Made by a program: the position numbers and the translations under genes
The notes under the pieces: model-generated
Seen by the model: only the letters and a program-made list of their open reading frames with translations
What the model was told of the DNA's origin: nothing
Database searches by the model: none
Shown: one piece after another, positions 34,166 through 42,879 of the stretch
Numbering within the stretch: position 1 is the stretch's first letter
Layout: every line of letters begins with the position of its first letter
Assembly (NCBI GenBank): GCA_913060665.1
Contig: CAJXUY010000005.1
Coordinates: forward strand, 1 to 64,000
From: an uncultured Oleiphilaceae bacterium
GTDB taxonomy: Bacteria > Pseudomonadota > Gammaproteobacteria > Pseudomonadales > Oleiphilaceae
Direction of reading: 5' to 3'
DNA length: 64,000 nucleotides

Positions 34166-34254
34166 AGAAATTGCTTATTGGGTACATTGTGCTTACGAGG
34201 CATAATACCCGCACAGATATTTATCGGAGAACCCTGTGACTCAATTTCGCCCCT
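34166..34254 (+). repeat. right 89-bp direct repeat (native promoter and start of the hisA-like gene)
   Basis: This is the counterpart of 29920-30008. It contains TATTTATCGGAGAACCCTGTG, where CGGAGA is the Shine-Dalgarno sequence and GTG (34236) the start codon. The native copy continues into the gene, and the left copy does not. Confidence 0.92.
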
Positions 34255-35003
34255 GCATCGACTTACATCAAGGTAAAGTTAAACAAATTGTTGGTGGCAG
34301 CTTAAGCGCCGATGGTGCACAAACAAACTATGTAAGCGAATACGATGCTGCACACTATGCACAGCTATATCGTGACCACAATTTAACGGGCGGTCATGTT
34401 ATTGCACTTGGCGAAGGCAACCAAAAACAAGTGGAATTAGCATTAAAGACTTGGCCACAAGGCCTGCAAGTTGGTGGTGGAATCAATGCTGACAATGCGG
34501 CATCATACCTAGGTGCTGGCGCTAGCCATATTATCGTAACCTCTTATTTGTTTGAGAATAGTCAGTTTTCGTGGGAGCGGTTAGAGCGCATCACAGCAGA
34601 AGTGGGAAAACAGCACTTAGTGCTCGATTTAAGTTGTCGTAGAAAAAACAATAGTTGGTTTATTGCGACCAACCGTTGGCAAACGGTAACGGATACCGAA
34701 GTAAACGAAAAAACGTTACGAGAACTCGCCAATCACTGCGACGAGTTTTTGATTCACGCCGCCGATGTTGAAGGCCTACAAGCGGGAATCGACACTGAAC
34801 TTGTTACGCTATTAGGCCACACAGTCACCATTCCCACCGTCTACGCGGGCGGAGCGCGAAACCTTTCAGACCTTGAAAAAGTTAAACAGCTATCTGGCGG
34901 TAAAGTAGATTTAACGATCGGTAGCGCTTTGGATATTTTTGGTGGTAACGGCATAACCCTGGATGAGTGTATAAAGTGGAATAAGGGGCATAATCAAAAA
35001 TAA
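34236..35003 (+). CDS. HisA-type isomerase of the eukaryote-like (HIS6) kind
   Basis: 255 residues with a GTG start and a GGAGA Shine-Dalgarno sequence 7-11 nt upstream. It reads RPCIDLHQGKVKQIVGG at the start, LQVGGGINADNAASYLGAGA near 84, and VYAGGARNLSDLEKVK near 206, with a TIM-barrel pattern. This resembles the fungal/plant-type phosphoribosylformimino-AICAR-ribotide isomerase (histidine step 4) rather than the usual bacterial HisA. It stands alone, outside any his operon. Its upstream 70 bp and first six codons are duplicated at 29920-30008. Confidence 0.82.
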   Translation: MTQFRPCIDLHQGKVKQIVGGSLSADGAQTNYVSEYDAAHYAQLYRDHNLTGGHVIALGEGNQKQVELALKTWPQGLQVGGGINADNAASYLGAGASHIIVTSYLFENSQFSWERLERITAEVGKQHLVLDLSCRRKNNSWFIATNRWQTVTDTEVNEKTLRELANHCDEFLIHAADVEGLQAGIDTELVTLLGHTVTIPTVYAGGARNLSDLEKVKQLSGGKVDLTIGSALDIFGGNGITLDECIKWNKGHNQK

Positions 35004-35036
35004 ACCACTTCTTAGTATGAACACTCTAATTTAAAC

Positions 35037-35109
35037 GGGTAATCTTCTCTATAAGCTCATACGTGCAGGCATTTTAACGCCTACATTCATATTCTAAGAG
35101 AGATTACCC
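35037..35109 (+). promoter_or_regulatory. 5'-UTR hairpin covering the ribosome-binding site of the phasin-like gene
   Basis: GGGTAATCTTCTCT (35037-35050) pairs with AGAGAGATTACCC (35097-35109), 13 bp with one bulged T, enclosing a smaller hairpin AGGC-ATTTTAAC-GCCT. The right arm contains the only Shine-Dalgarno-like sequence (AGAGAG, 8 nt before the start) and ends one base before the ATG at 35111. The structure would hide the ribosome-binding site. Confidence 0.65.
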
Positions 35110-35110
35110 T

Positions 35111-35515
35111 ATGCGCACAGTTAAATCTTACCAAGAGCAAGTACAAGACGTCGTTGAAAAAGTAATTGCGACTGTTGAAGAACAGTACAAAGAGCTTGCT
35201 GCAACTACCTTCACTTATGTAGAAAAAGTCACTAATGTTGACTCTGTTAAAACTAAGCACGATGAAGTTGCAGACTTAGCTTGCACTAAAGCACGTGAAG
35301 TTAATAAGCTAATCGGCGAAAAAGCAGGCGAGCTTATCCTTAAGTTTGAAAAACCAGAAACCAAAGTAGAAAAAGTAAAGGCAACGGCTAAAAAAGCAAC
35401 CACAACAGCAAAGAAAGCAGCAACTACCGCTAAGAAAAAAGCAACCACTGCAAAAGCTAAAGCGACTAAGGTTGCTAAAGATTTAGTTGATCAAGCTGAA
35501 GAAGCAACAGCGTAG
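35111..35515 (+). CDS. phasin-like protein with a histone-H1-like lysine/alanine tail
   Basis: 134 residues. The first 80 form an amphipathic helical region (YQEQVQDVVEKVIATVEEQY, DEVADLACTKAREVNKLIGE) like small phasins. Residues 85-125 are a repetitive KATAKKATTTAKK-type tail resembling histone H1 or AlgP-like proteins. It could coat polyhydroxyalkanoate granules, bind DNA, or link the two; no PHA synthase is in the window. It is monocistronic, with an RBS-occluding hairpin before it and a strong terminator after it. Confidence 0.7.
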   Translation: MRTVKSYQEQVQDVVEKVIATVEEQYKELAATTFTYVEKVTNVDSVKTKHDEVADLACTKAREVNKLIGEKAGELILKFEKPETKVEKVKATAKKATTTAKKAATTAKKKATTAKAKATKVAKDLVDQAEEATA

Positions 35516-35577
35516 TGATAAGGATTACCTAATTTAACAATATACTTGCAGTCAATTAGTTAAATTAGAGTCAAATA

Positions 35578-35617
35578 AAAAGGCGAGTGTAGAATAATTC
35601 TACTCTCGCCTTTTTTA
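35578..35617 (+). terminator. strong rho-independent terminator
   Basis: AAAAGGCGAGTGTAGAATA and TTCTACTCTCGCCTTTTTT form a long stem with a short loop and a T6 tract, about 60 bp after the phasin-like gene. The A-run on the left arm also makes it usable for leftward transcripts. Confidence 0.92.
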
Positions 35618-35689
35618 TTGCTACTTAGAATGGTAATCCTCCCATTTTTACCCCCCCATTATAGAGGTAATGCATATAGGTAATGATGG

Positions 35690-36868
35690 TTAAAACGAAT
35701 CACCCGGCACCCGCACCCAGCCTTCCATCAAAACGCGGGCACTTCGACTCATTACGGCTTTTATCACACTCCAATCACCATTGTTCTCCGTGGCTTCAGC
35801 ACCTACACGTAACGTGCCTGATGGATGACCGAAACGTACCGCATTACGCGCGCCGCCCCCTGCAGCCAGATTAACCAGAGTGCCAGGGACTGCCGCTGCC
35901 GTGCCAATTGCAACAGCGGCGGTGCCCATCATCGCATGGTGTAACTTACCCATTGAAAGCGCACGTACTAACAAATCAACATCGTCAGGCGTCACCTGCT
36001 TACCGCTTGATGACGTGTACTCGACCGGTGACGCTACAAACGCCACTTTTGGAGTATGCTGCCGTGTAACCGCCTCTTCAATATTACCGATTAACCCCAT
36101 ACGAACAGCACCATGTGCTCGTATGGTTTCGAACATTGCGAGGGCGTTATCATCGTTGTTGATGGCATCTTGTAGTTCAGTACCGGTATAGCCGATCGCT
36201 TCAGCGTTGATAAAGATCGTAGGAATACCTGCGTTGATCATCGTCGCTTTAAGTGTGCCTATGCCAGGAACCTCTAGGTCATCAACCAAATTCCCCGTTG
36301 GAAACATAGCCCCTTCGCCATCTGCAGGATTCATAAACTCTACTTGAACTTCCGCTGCTGGAAAAGTTACACCATCCAGTTCAAAGTCACCGGTTTCCTG
36401 TACTTCGCCATTAGTTATCGGTACATGAGCAATGATCGTTTTTTTAATATTGGCCTGCCAAATGCGCACGATAGCGACACCGTTTTGCGGTATCCGGCTT
36501 TCATCAACCAACCCACCACTTACCGCAAACGACCCGACGGCTGCAGACAGGTTGCCACAGTTGCCACTCCAATCAACAAAAGGCTTATCGATTGAAACCT
36601 GTCCAAATAGATAATCAACATCATGATCCGGCTGGCTACTCTTTGACAGAATAACCGTTTTGCTGGTACTTGAGGTTGCACCTCCCATACCATCGGTTTG
36701 TTTCCCGTATGGGTCTGGGCTGCCAATCACCCGTAATAATAGTGCATCACGAGCGGCACCTGGTACTTGAGCAGACTCGGGTAGGTCTTGCTCTCTAAAA
36801 AACACGCCTTTGCTGGTGCCGCCACGGATGTACGTGGCAGGTATTTTGATCTGGGGGACGTTAGACAT
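35690..36868 (-). CDS. prpF: 2-methylaconitate isomerase PrpF
   Basis: 392 residues from the ATG at 36868 (MSNVPQIKIPATYIRGGTSK); the open frame extends upstream through a REP-like repeat, which is clearly not coding. RGGTSKGVFF near residue 14, GGATSSTSKT near 70, DWSGNCGNLS near 106 and GGGARNAVRFGHPSG near 350 match PrpF. It converts the AcnD product to the isomer used by the next step in propionyl-CoA catabolism. It follows acnD at 158 bp on the same strand. Confidence 0.92.
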   Translation of the reverse strand: MSNVPQIKIPATYIRGGTSKGVFFREQDLPESAQVPGAARDALLLRVIGSPDPYGKQTDGMGGATSSTSKTVILSKSSQPDHDVDYLFGQVSIDKPFVDWSGNCGNLSAAVGSFAVSGGLVDESRIPQNGVAIVRIWQANIKKTIIAHVPITNGEVQETGDFELDGVTFPAAEVQVEFMNPADGEGAMFPTGNLVDDLEVPGIGTLKATMINAGIPTIFINAEAIGYTGTELQDAINNDDNALAMFETIRAHGAVRMGLIGNIEEAVTRQHTPKVAFVASPVEYTSSSGKQVTPDDVDLLVRALSMGKLHHAMMGTAAVAIGTAAAVPGTLVNLAAGGGARNAVRFGHPSGTLRVGAEATENNGDWSVIKAVMSRSARVLMEGWVRVPGDSF

Positions 36869-36906
36869 AGTGTTACCTATATTGAAGAGAGGAGTGATAA
36901 ACAATA

Positions 36907-36931
36907 GATTCCCACCTACGCGGGAATGACG
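36907..36931. repeat. REP-like dispersed repeat
   Basis: GATTCCCACCTACGCGGGAATGACG, a single copy of the CCCGCG-type intergenic repeat; related copies are at 21411-21478 and 39714-39741. It lies between acnD and prpF. Confidence 0.7.
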
Positions 36932-36941
36932 AGGAAAGTCA

Positions 36942-37010
36942 TATAGGGTGTGCTTGCGCACCTGAGAGTTTTGTCGTTAACCCATCAATGGTGCGCAAGC
37001 GCGCCCTATA
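36942..37010. repeat. 69-bp palindromic element between acnD and prpF
   Basis: Left arm TATAGGGTGTGCTTGCGCACC (36942-36962) and right arm GGTGCGCAAGCGCGCCCTATA (36990-37010) are inverted copies with two mismatches, around a 27-nt loop containing ACCCATCAAT. It looks like a small palindromic repeat element of the GGTGCGCAAGC family. Read in the operon direction it could reduce prpF transcription relative to acnD. Confidence 0.85.
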
Positions 37011-37026
37011 TTTTTATTGCACTAAG

Positions 37027-39618
37027 TTAGCTAGCGGTAGACTCTAAAAAGTCCTGCGCAAATCGCTGTAGTACACCACCTGCCTCATAGACTGACACTT
37101 CTTCTGCAGTATCAAGGCGACAAGTAACAGGCACTTCAACGCGCTCTCCGTTTTTACGATTGATAACCAACGTTAATGTACTTCTAGGTGTTGGTTCACC
37201 GATGACATCAAATGTTTCGGTGCCATCAATACCATATGTTTCACGATTCTCACCTGACTGAAACTCAAGCGGCATAACGCCCATGCCCACCAAGTTAGTT
37301 CGGTGAATACGCTCGAACCCTTCCGCTACGATAGCCTCAACACCTGCCAACCGAACACCTTTAGCTGCCCAGTCACGCGATGAGCCCTGACCATAGTCAG
37401 CACCGGCGACAATAATAAGCGGTTGCTTACGCTCCATATAGGTTTCGATCGCTTCCCACATACGGCTTTCTTGGCCTTCTGGCTCAATTCGCGCTAACGA
37501 CCCCTGTTTCACGTCGCCATTTGTGTCACGACACATTTCGTTTAGCAGCTTAGGGTTAGCAAATGTCGCGCGCTGTGCGGTGAGGTGATCGCCTCGGTGA
37601 GTTGCGTAAGAGTTAAAATCTTCCTCCGGCAACCCCATTTTGTGGAGATATGCACCTGCCGCACTCTCAAGCATGATCGCATTTGAAGGTGACAAGTGAT
37701 CGGTCGTGATGTTATCGCCCAATACTGCCAGTGGGCGCATCCCCTTCATTGTGCGTTCACCTGCCAATGCGCCTTCCCAATAAGGAGGACGTCGAATATA
37801 GGTGCTCTGAGGGCGCCATTCATAAAGCGGGCTTTCGGCTTGTTCACCTTTGTCCAAATCAAACATCGGTATATAAATCTGATTAAACTGCTCAGGCTTT
37901 ACACATTTAGCAACGATGGAGTCGATCTCTTCGTCGCTTGGCCAGATGTCCTTTAAGGTAATCGGGTTACCTTCTTTATCCGTTCCGAGTACATCTTTCT
38001 CTATATCAAAACGAATCGTTCCGGCAATTGCATACGCCACCACTAACGGAGGTGATGCTAAGAATGCTTGTTTCGCATAAGGGTGAATTCGCCCGTCAAA
38101 ATTTCGGTTGCCCGACAAGACGGCAGTGGAATATAGATCTCGGTCGATAATCTCTTGCTGAATCGTTGGATCTAGTGCACCACTCATACCGTTACAGGTC
38201 GTACAGGCATAAGCCACAATACCAAAACCCAGTTTCTCCATTTCAGAAAGTAAGCCGGCTTCTTCCAAATAAAGCTTGGCTACTTTAGACCCGGGTGCAA
38301 ACGATGATTTCACCCAAGGTTTTCTGATCAACCCTAGTTCGTTAGCTTTGCGGGCCACGAGTCCAGCCGCAACCACATTTCGCGGATTACTGGTATTGGT
38401 ACAACTGGTGATAGCTGCAATAATTACCGCACCATCTGGCATTTCACCTTCTTTTTCTTGCCACTCACCTGCAACACCACGCGACTCCAAATCGGCAGTA
38501 GGCAGTCGACGGTGAGGGTTTGAAGGCCCTGCCATATTTCGGCAAACGGTCGATAAATCAAACGTCAATACACGCCCGTATTCTGCCTCTTTCAGGTCAT
38601 CTGCCCACAAGCCCGTTTCTTTGGCGTAAGTTTCAACCAGTTTAACTTGCTCAGGTTCACGCCCTGTCAGATTCAGGTAATCGATGGTTTGTTCATCGAT
38701 ATAGAACATACCAGCTGAAGCACCAAATTCTGGCGTCATATTAGAGATCGTCGCACGATCGCCAATGGTTAACGCGGCGGCTCCTTCACCAAAGAACTCC
38801 AAATACGATGACACGACTTTTTGGTTACGCAAGAATTCAGTAATCGCCAGTACAATATCGGTGGCGGTAATACCAGGCTGACGCTTACCGGTTAACTTAA
38901 CACCTATAATGTCGGGTAGACGCATCATAGAGGGTCGCCCTAACATAACAGTCTCAGCCTCTAAGCCTCCGACCCCAATTGCAATAACACCTAACGCATC
39001 AACATGTGGCGTGTGGCTATCTGTCCCTACGCACGTGTCTGGGTAAGCAACGCCGTCACGCGCTTGAATCACCGGAGACATTTTTTCCAAGTTGATCTGG
39101 TGCATAATGCCGTTACCGGCAGGTATTACATCAACATTTTCAAAGGCTGTTTTAGTCCACTCAATAAAGTGAAATCTGTCTTCATTACGACGATCTTCAA
39201 TGGCACGGTTTTTATCAAATGCATCGACTTCAAAGCCCCCATGTTCAACCGCCAGTGAGTGATCAACAATCAATTGGGTTGGAACAACAGGGTTCACTTT
39301 CGCAGGGTCTCCACCCTGATCAGCGATAGCATCACGCAAACCTGCCAGATCGACCAAAGCCGTTTGGCCGAGGATATCGTGGCACACAACGCGTGCAGGG
39401 TACCAAGGGAAGTCGAGGTCCTGCTTACGCTCAATAATCTGCTTTAGCGAGTCAGTCAGTGTTTCTGGCTCGCAACGACGTACTAGCTGCTCAGCCAATA
39501 CCCGTGATGTATAAGGTAATGTCGCGTACGCACCTGGTTTAATCGCTTCAACCGCCGCTCGAGTATCATAATAATCAAGTGTACTGCCCGGCAGTGGCTT
39601 ACGGTGTAGTGTGTTCAT
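37027..39618 (-). CDS. acnD: Fe/S-dependent 2-methylisocitrate/2-methylcitrate dehydratase AcnD
   Basis: 863 residues of the aconitase fold. Fe-S cysteines lie in ITSCTNTSNP (about 410) and YACTTCNGMSG (about 475). GTDSHTPHVDALGVIAIGVG near 195 and the swivelling-domain motif GADYGQGSSRDWAAKGVRLAGV near 740 are typical. It dehydrates 2-methylcitrate in the methylcitrate cycle and needs PrpF, whose gene is next. This acnD/prpF pair replaces the single enzyme PrpD. Confidence 0.95.
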   Translation of the reverse strand: MNTLHRKPLPGSTLDYYDTRAAVEAIKPGAYATLPYTSRVLAEQLVRRCEPETLTDSLKQIIERKQDLDFPWYPARVVCHDILGQTALVDLAGLRDAIADQGGDPAKVNPVVPTQLIVDHSLAVEHGGFEVDAFDKNRAIEDRRNEDRFHFIEWTKTAFENVDVIPAGNGIMHQINLEKMSPVIQARDGVAYPDTCVGTDSHTPHVDALGVIAIGVGGLEAETVMLGRPSMMRLPDIIGVKLTGKRQPGITATDIVLAITEFLRNQKVVSSYLEFFGEGAAALTIGDRATISNMTPEFGASAGMFYIDEQTIDYLNLTGREPEQVKLVETYAKETGLWADDLKEAEYGRVLTFDLSTVCRNMAGPSNPHRRLPTADLESRGVAGEWQEKEGEMPDGAVIIAAITSCTNTSNPRNVVAAGLVARKANELGLIRKPWVKSSFAPGSKVAKLYLEEAGLLSEMEKLGFGIVAYACTTCNGMSGALDPTIQQEIIDRDLYSTAVLSGNRNFDGRIHPYAKQAFLASPPLVVAYAIAGTIRFDIEKDVLGTDKEGNPITLKDIWPSDEEIDSIVAKCVKPEQFNQIYIPMFDLDKGEQAESPLYEWRPQSTYIRRPPYWEGALAGERTMKGMRPLAVLGDNITTDHLSPSNAIMLESAAGAYLHKMGLPEEDFNSYATHRGDHLTAQRATFANPKLLNEMCRDTNGDVKQGSLARIEPEGQESRMWEAIETYMERKQPLIIVAGADYGQGSSRDWAAKGVRLAGVEAIVAEGFERIHRTNLVGMGVMPLEFQSGENRETYGIDGTETFDVIGEPTPRSTLTLVINRKNGERVEVPVTCRLDTAEEVSVYEAGGVLQRFAQDFLESTAS

Positions 39619-39713
39619 AACTTAATCCACAAAAAAAAATTTAGATTTAACTAATGGCCAGCAGTAACGACCGCCATTTCCGTTAAGTCCAATGTCATTC
39701 CAGTTTAGTCACA

Positions 39714-39741
39714 TGTCACCCTCGCGAAGGCGGGGATGTCA
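39714..39741. repeat. REP-like dispersed repeat
   Basis: GTCACCCTCGCGAAGGCGGGGATGTC between prpC and acnD is a relative of the left arm at 21411. It forms an imperfect CGCGAAGGCGGGG half-site. Confidence 0.7.
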
Positions 39742-39801
39742 GAATTTAAATACTAGACTAACTCTATTAAATAAAACCCTTACAAGCCCTCAACCAACAA
39801 T

Positions 39802-40926
39802 TTACCGCTCAGCAATTGGCTGAACAGTACGTGGCTCAGACCCAGTATAATCAGCACTAGGGCGAATAATGCGGTTATTGATACGCTGTTCCATAGTATG
39901 CGCGGCCCAACCTGTTACACGTGAGCAAACAAATATAGGCGTAAATAGTTTGGTAGGAATGCCCATAAAGTAATAAGCCGACGCATGAAAGAAGTCAGCA
40001 TTGCAGAATAGCTTTTTGGTATCCCACATAAACTCTTCGCAAGCGACTGAAATATCGTAAAGCGAACTATCGCCAAACTCTTCTGCCAGTTTTTCTGACC
40101 AGGCTTTGATGATCACGTTACGGGGGTCTGACGTGCTATAAATTGCATGACCAAAGCCCATAATCTTTTCTTTACGCGCCAACATCCCAGCCATCTGCTC
40201 TTTAGCATCTGCAGGAGATTTGAATTTCTCAATCATATCCATAGCGGCTTCATTTGCGCCACCATGCAAAGGACCACGAAGCGTACCAATCGCACCGGTC
40301 ACACAAGAGAACATATCTGATAACGTAGACGCACAAACACGCGCAGTAAACGTCGAGGCATTAAACTCATGCTCGGCATAGAGTATAAGCGATACATCCA
40401 TCACTTTACGGTGCAGTTCTGAAGGTGTCTCACCACGCAATAACCTTAAGAAGTGACCACCCATCGATTCTTCATCAGTAACACAGTCAATCTCAACGTC
40501 ATCGTGGCTATAACGATACCAGTAACACATAATTGCCGGAAACGCCGCCAATAAACGGTTAGCGGCTTTATTCTGTTCACTAAAATCAACTTCTGGCTCT
40601 AAGTTACCTAAAAACGAACAACCCGTTCGCATGACATCCATGGGGTGAGCATCAGCAGGAATGTGCTTTAACACTTCTTTTAGTTCGCTAGGCAGGTCAC
40701 GCATCGACTTCAGTTCAGCTTTATAAGCCGCTAACTGAGCAACGTTGGGAAGCTCTCCATTAAACAGAAGGTATGCCACTTCCTCAAAGGTCGCATTCTC
40801 CGATAAGTCTGCAACATCATAACCGCAATAGGTCAAACCAGAACCTGATTTACCCACTGTACATAGTTTCGTTTCGCCTGCACTTTGGCCTCGTAGGCCC
40901 GCACCACTTAGTTTTTTACCTGTCAT
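39802..40926 (-). CDS. prpC: 2-methylcitrate synthase PrpC
   Basis: 374 residues of the citrate synthase fold. GLRGQSAGETKLCTVGKSGS at the start, HEFNASTFTARVCASTLSD near 190, LRGPLHGGANEAAMDM near 217 and MGFGHAIYSTSDPRN near 258 contain the catalytic His residues. It condenses propionyl-CoA with oxaloacetate. The small size and LRGPLHGG are typical of PrpC rather than GltA. It lies 62 bp downstream of prpB on the same strand. Confidence 0.95.
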   Translation of the reverse strand: MTGKKLSGAGLRGQSAGETKLCTVGKSGSGLTYCGYDVADLSENATFEEVAYLLFNGELPNVAQLAAYKAELKSMRDLPSELKEVLKHIPADAHPMDVMRTGCSFLGNLEPEVDFSEQNKAANRLLAAFPAIMCYWYRYSHDDVEIDCVTDEESMGGHFLRLLRGETPSELHRKVMDVSLILYAEHEFNASTFTARVCASTLSDMFSCVTGAIGTLRGPLHGGANEAAMDMIEKFKSPADAKEQMAGMLARKEKIMGFGHAIYSTSDPRNVIIKAWSEKLAEEFGDSSLYDISVACEEFMWDTKKLFCNADFFHASAYYFMGIPTKLFTPIFVCSRVTGWAAHTMEQRINNRIIRPSADYTGSEPRTVQPIAER

Positions 40927-40988
40927 GATAATCCCCTTATTCTCGTTTTAACCTTTATACTGTATCGCCGATATCTACTTTAAGGCTT

Positions 40989-41867
40989 CTACTTGTTCTT
41001 GCCTTCACTGAATAACTTATCGAGCTTTTGCTCATAATCGTGATAACCCAAGTAATCATAAAGATCCATACGGGTTTGCATCGTGTCGACAACTGCTTTC
41101 TGATCGCCTGTTTCCAAGATTGACCGATAGACATTTTCTGCCGCTTTATTCATCGCTCTAAATGCGCTCAGCGGGTAAAGCACCATAGCGGCACCCCACT
41201 CTCCCAACTGCTCTCTATTCCATAGCTCCGTCTGACCAAACTCGGTAATATTTGCCAAAATAGGCACATCTAACGCTTCAGCAAAAGCTCGATAATGTTC
41301 TTCTGTTTTAACAGCTTCTGCAAAAATACCATCAGCCCCTGCTGCAACATAAGCTTTCGCTCTTTCTATAGCAGCCTCTAAACCTTCTTGGGCGAATGAG
41401 TCTGTTCGAGCCATGATGAAAAAGTCAGGGTCAATACGCGCATCAACTGCAGCCTTGATGCGGTCAACCATCTCTTCAACACTTACAATTTCTTTATTGG
41501 GTCGATGACCACAACGCTTTTGCGCAACTTGATCTTCTATATGAACGGCCGCAGCACCTGCTTTTTCCATGTCACGAATCGTTTTAGCGATATTGAATGC
41601 GCCTCCCCAACCGGTGTCAATATCAACTAGTAAAGGTAAATCGCATGCCGCTGTAATGCGTTGAACATCCACAATAACATCATTTAAAGAAGTCATGCCT
41701 AAGTCTGGCAAACCATAGGAGGCATTCGCGACGCCGCCACCCGATAAGTAAATCGCCTGATGACCAATTTGTTTTGCCATCATGGCAGAGTACGCATTAA
41801 TGGTACCCACAATTTGCAGAGGCTTGTTGTCTGCTAATGCCTGACGAAATTTTTTACCTGCACTCAT
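40989..41867 (-). CDS. prpB: 2-methylisocitrate lyase PrpB
   Basis: 292 residues. [20 protein letters not shown] near residue 80, [18 protein letters not shown] near 113 (the KKCGH-type loop, here KRCGH) and [14 protein letters not shown] near 152 identify the isocitrate-lyase/PEP-mutase family. It cleaves methylisocitrate to pyruvate and succinate. The start has a good Shine-Dalgarno sequence (GAGGAGAG) and it is the first enzyme gene after the regulator. Confidence 0.95.
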   Translation of the reverse strand: MSAGKKFRQALADNKPLQIVGTINAYSAMMAKQIGHQAIYLSGGGVANASYGLPDLGMTSLNDVIVDVQRITAACDLPLLVDIDTGWGGAFNIAKTIRDMEKAGAAAVHIEDQVAQKRCGHRPNKEIVSVEEMVDRIKAAVDARIDPDFFIMARTDSFAQEGLEAAIERAKAYVAAGADGIFAEAVKTEEHYRAFAEALDVPILANITEFGQTELWNREQLGEWGAAMVLYPLSAFRAMNKAAENVYRSILETGDQKAVVDTMQTRMDLYDYLGYHDYEQKLDKLFSEGKNK

Positions 41868-41927
41868 GATTGATCTCTCCTCTGGCCTTAATATAAAATT
41901 TTGTTTAACGATTGTAGTTCAGTTTGA

Positions 41928-42599
41928 CTAATTCTTACCCAGTCCAACGAGTTTTTGCTCAATATTGGTTCTTGAATAAGTAATGTGCCGGCGCATTAGC
42001 ATCTCTGCTAATTCCTCATCTCGATTCGAAATCGCCTGTACAATATGCTTATGCTCATCAAACGCGGCAGACACTCTTGGCCCTGCCATGCCTAACTGAA
42101 CACGATACATCCGCACTAGATGGTAAAGCCCATCAAACAGCATCGAAATAAGATGATTATTTTTGCTACCCAGAATAATTCGATAGTGAAAATCAACGTC
42201 CCCTGCTTCTTGGTAGTAGGATTCGTCATTTTTGACTTCTTGGAAGTGGGAATTAAGTAGCATATTCAGGTCAGCAATCTCGTCATCGGTCATGTTCTTA
42301 GCCGCCAACCGCGCAGCCATACCTTCTAACGACTCTCGAATTTGATAAAGGTCGATAATACCTTCTGCGGTTAACGCAACAACTCTGGCCCCTACATTGG
42401 CTTTTCGCTCAACAATATGGCATGACGCCAAACGGTTAATGGCCTCTCGTATGACTGAACGACTCACAGCATACTTTGTCGACAATTCAGTCTCGCTAAG
42501 CTTTGAACCTGCCTCAATTTCACCTTCGACAATATCTTTGCGCAACTGAAAAAACGTTTTATCTGCTGATGTCACGGGTTGTTCGGTGAAAAAACTCAT
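41928..42599 (-). CDS. GntR/FadR-type regulator of the methylcitrate genes
   Basis: 223 residues from the ATG at 42599 (MSFFTEQPVTSADKTFFQLR), with AGG about 8 nt upstream. The N-terminal winged helix has LSETELSTKYAVSRSVIREA near residue 42. The C-terminal FCD domain (about 85-215) has IRESLEGMAARLAA and a metal-binding pattern with H and D residues. A longer TTG-initiated frame would overlap an operator and is less likely. It heads the prp block and probably represses it until a propionate-derived metabolite binds. Confidence 0.88.
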   Translation of the reverse strand: MSFFTEQPVTSADKTFFQLRKDIVEGEIEAGSKLSETELSTKYAVSRSVIREAINRLASCHIVERKANVGARVVALTAEGIIDLYQIRESLEGMAARLAAKNMTDDEIADLNMLLNSHFQEVKNDESYYQEAGDVDFHYRIILGSKNNHLISMLFDGLYHLVRMYRVQLGMAGPRVSAAFDEHKHIVQAISNRDEELAEMLMRRHITYSRTNIEQKLVGLGKN

Positions 42600-42627
42600 A
42601 AAAGCCTGCATCAGTCGATTAACTAAA

Positions 42628-42640
42628 GTGTCGACAATAT
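42628..42640. promoter_or_regulatory. GntR operator candidate, proximal half of a pair
   Basis: TGTCGACAATA, lying 30-40 bp upstream of the regulator start, carries the core TGTCGACA, a perfect palindrome shared with the second site at 42679. The position fits autoregulation. Confidence 0.6.
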
Positions 42641-42678
42641 AGTGCAATGTAGTGCTATAGTCAAACCAAAACAGGCCA

Positions 42679-42690
42679 TATTGTCGACAA
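42679..42690. promoter_or_regulatory. GntR operator candidate, distal copy
   Basis: TATTGTCGACAA contains the perfect 10-bp palindrome TTGTCGACAA. It is centred about 52 bp from the other site, so one dimer could bind each and cooperate. Confidence 0.65.
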
Positions 42691-42879
42691 ACTAAAATTC
42701 ATTAGACAAATGGAGACCCTCCCCTGATTCCGCTTCGAGACTACAAAAACATAACATCCGTAGCCGTGATGAAAGGAGGCACGACTGGAATCAAGGGGCA
42801 ACGCCTATTTCATTGCACAATAGATACCGTTAAAATCGCCCCTCTAAACAAGCGTCACAAGATTAAACAGGTTGTACAA

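Noticed and set aside
42766-42879. Upstream ATG start for the U32 gene
   Set aside because: The family starts at MSRKIELLAPGG; the 38 extra residues look non-conserved, although AAAGGAGG is present at the upstream site.
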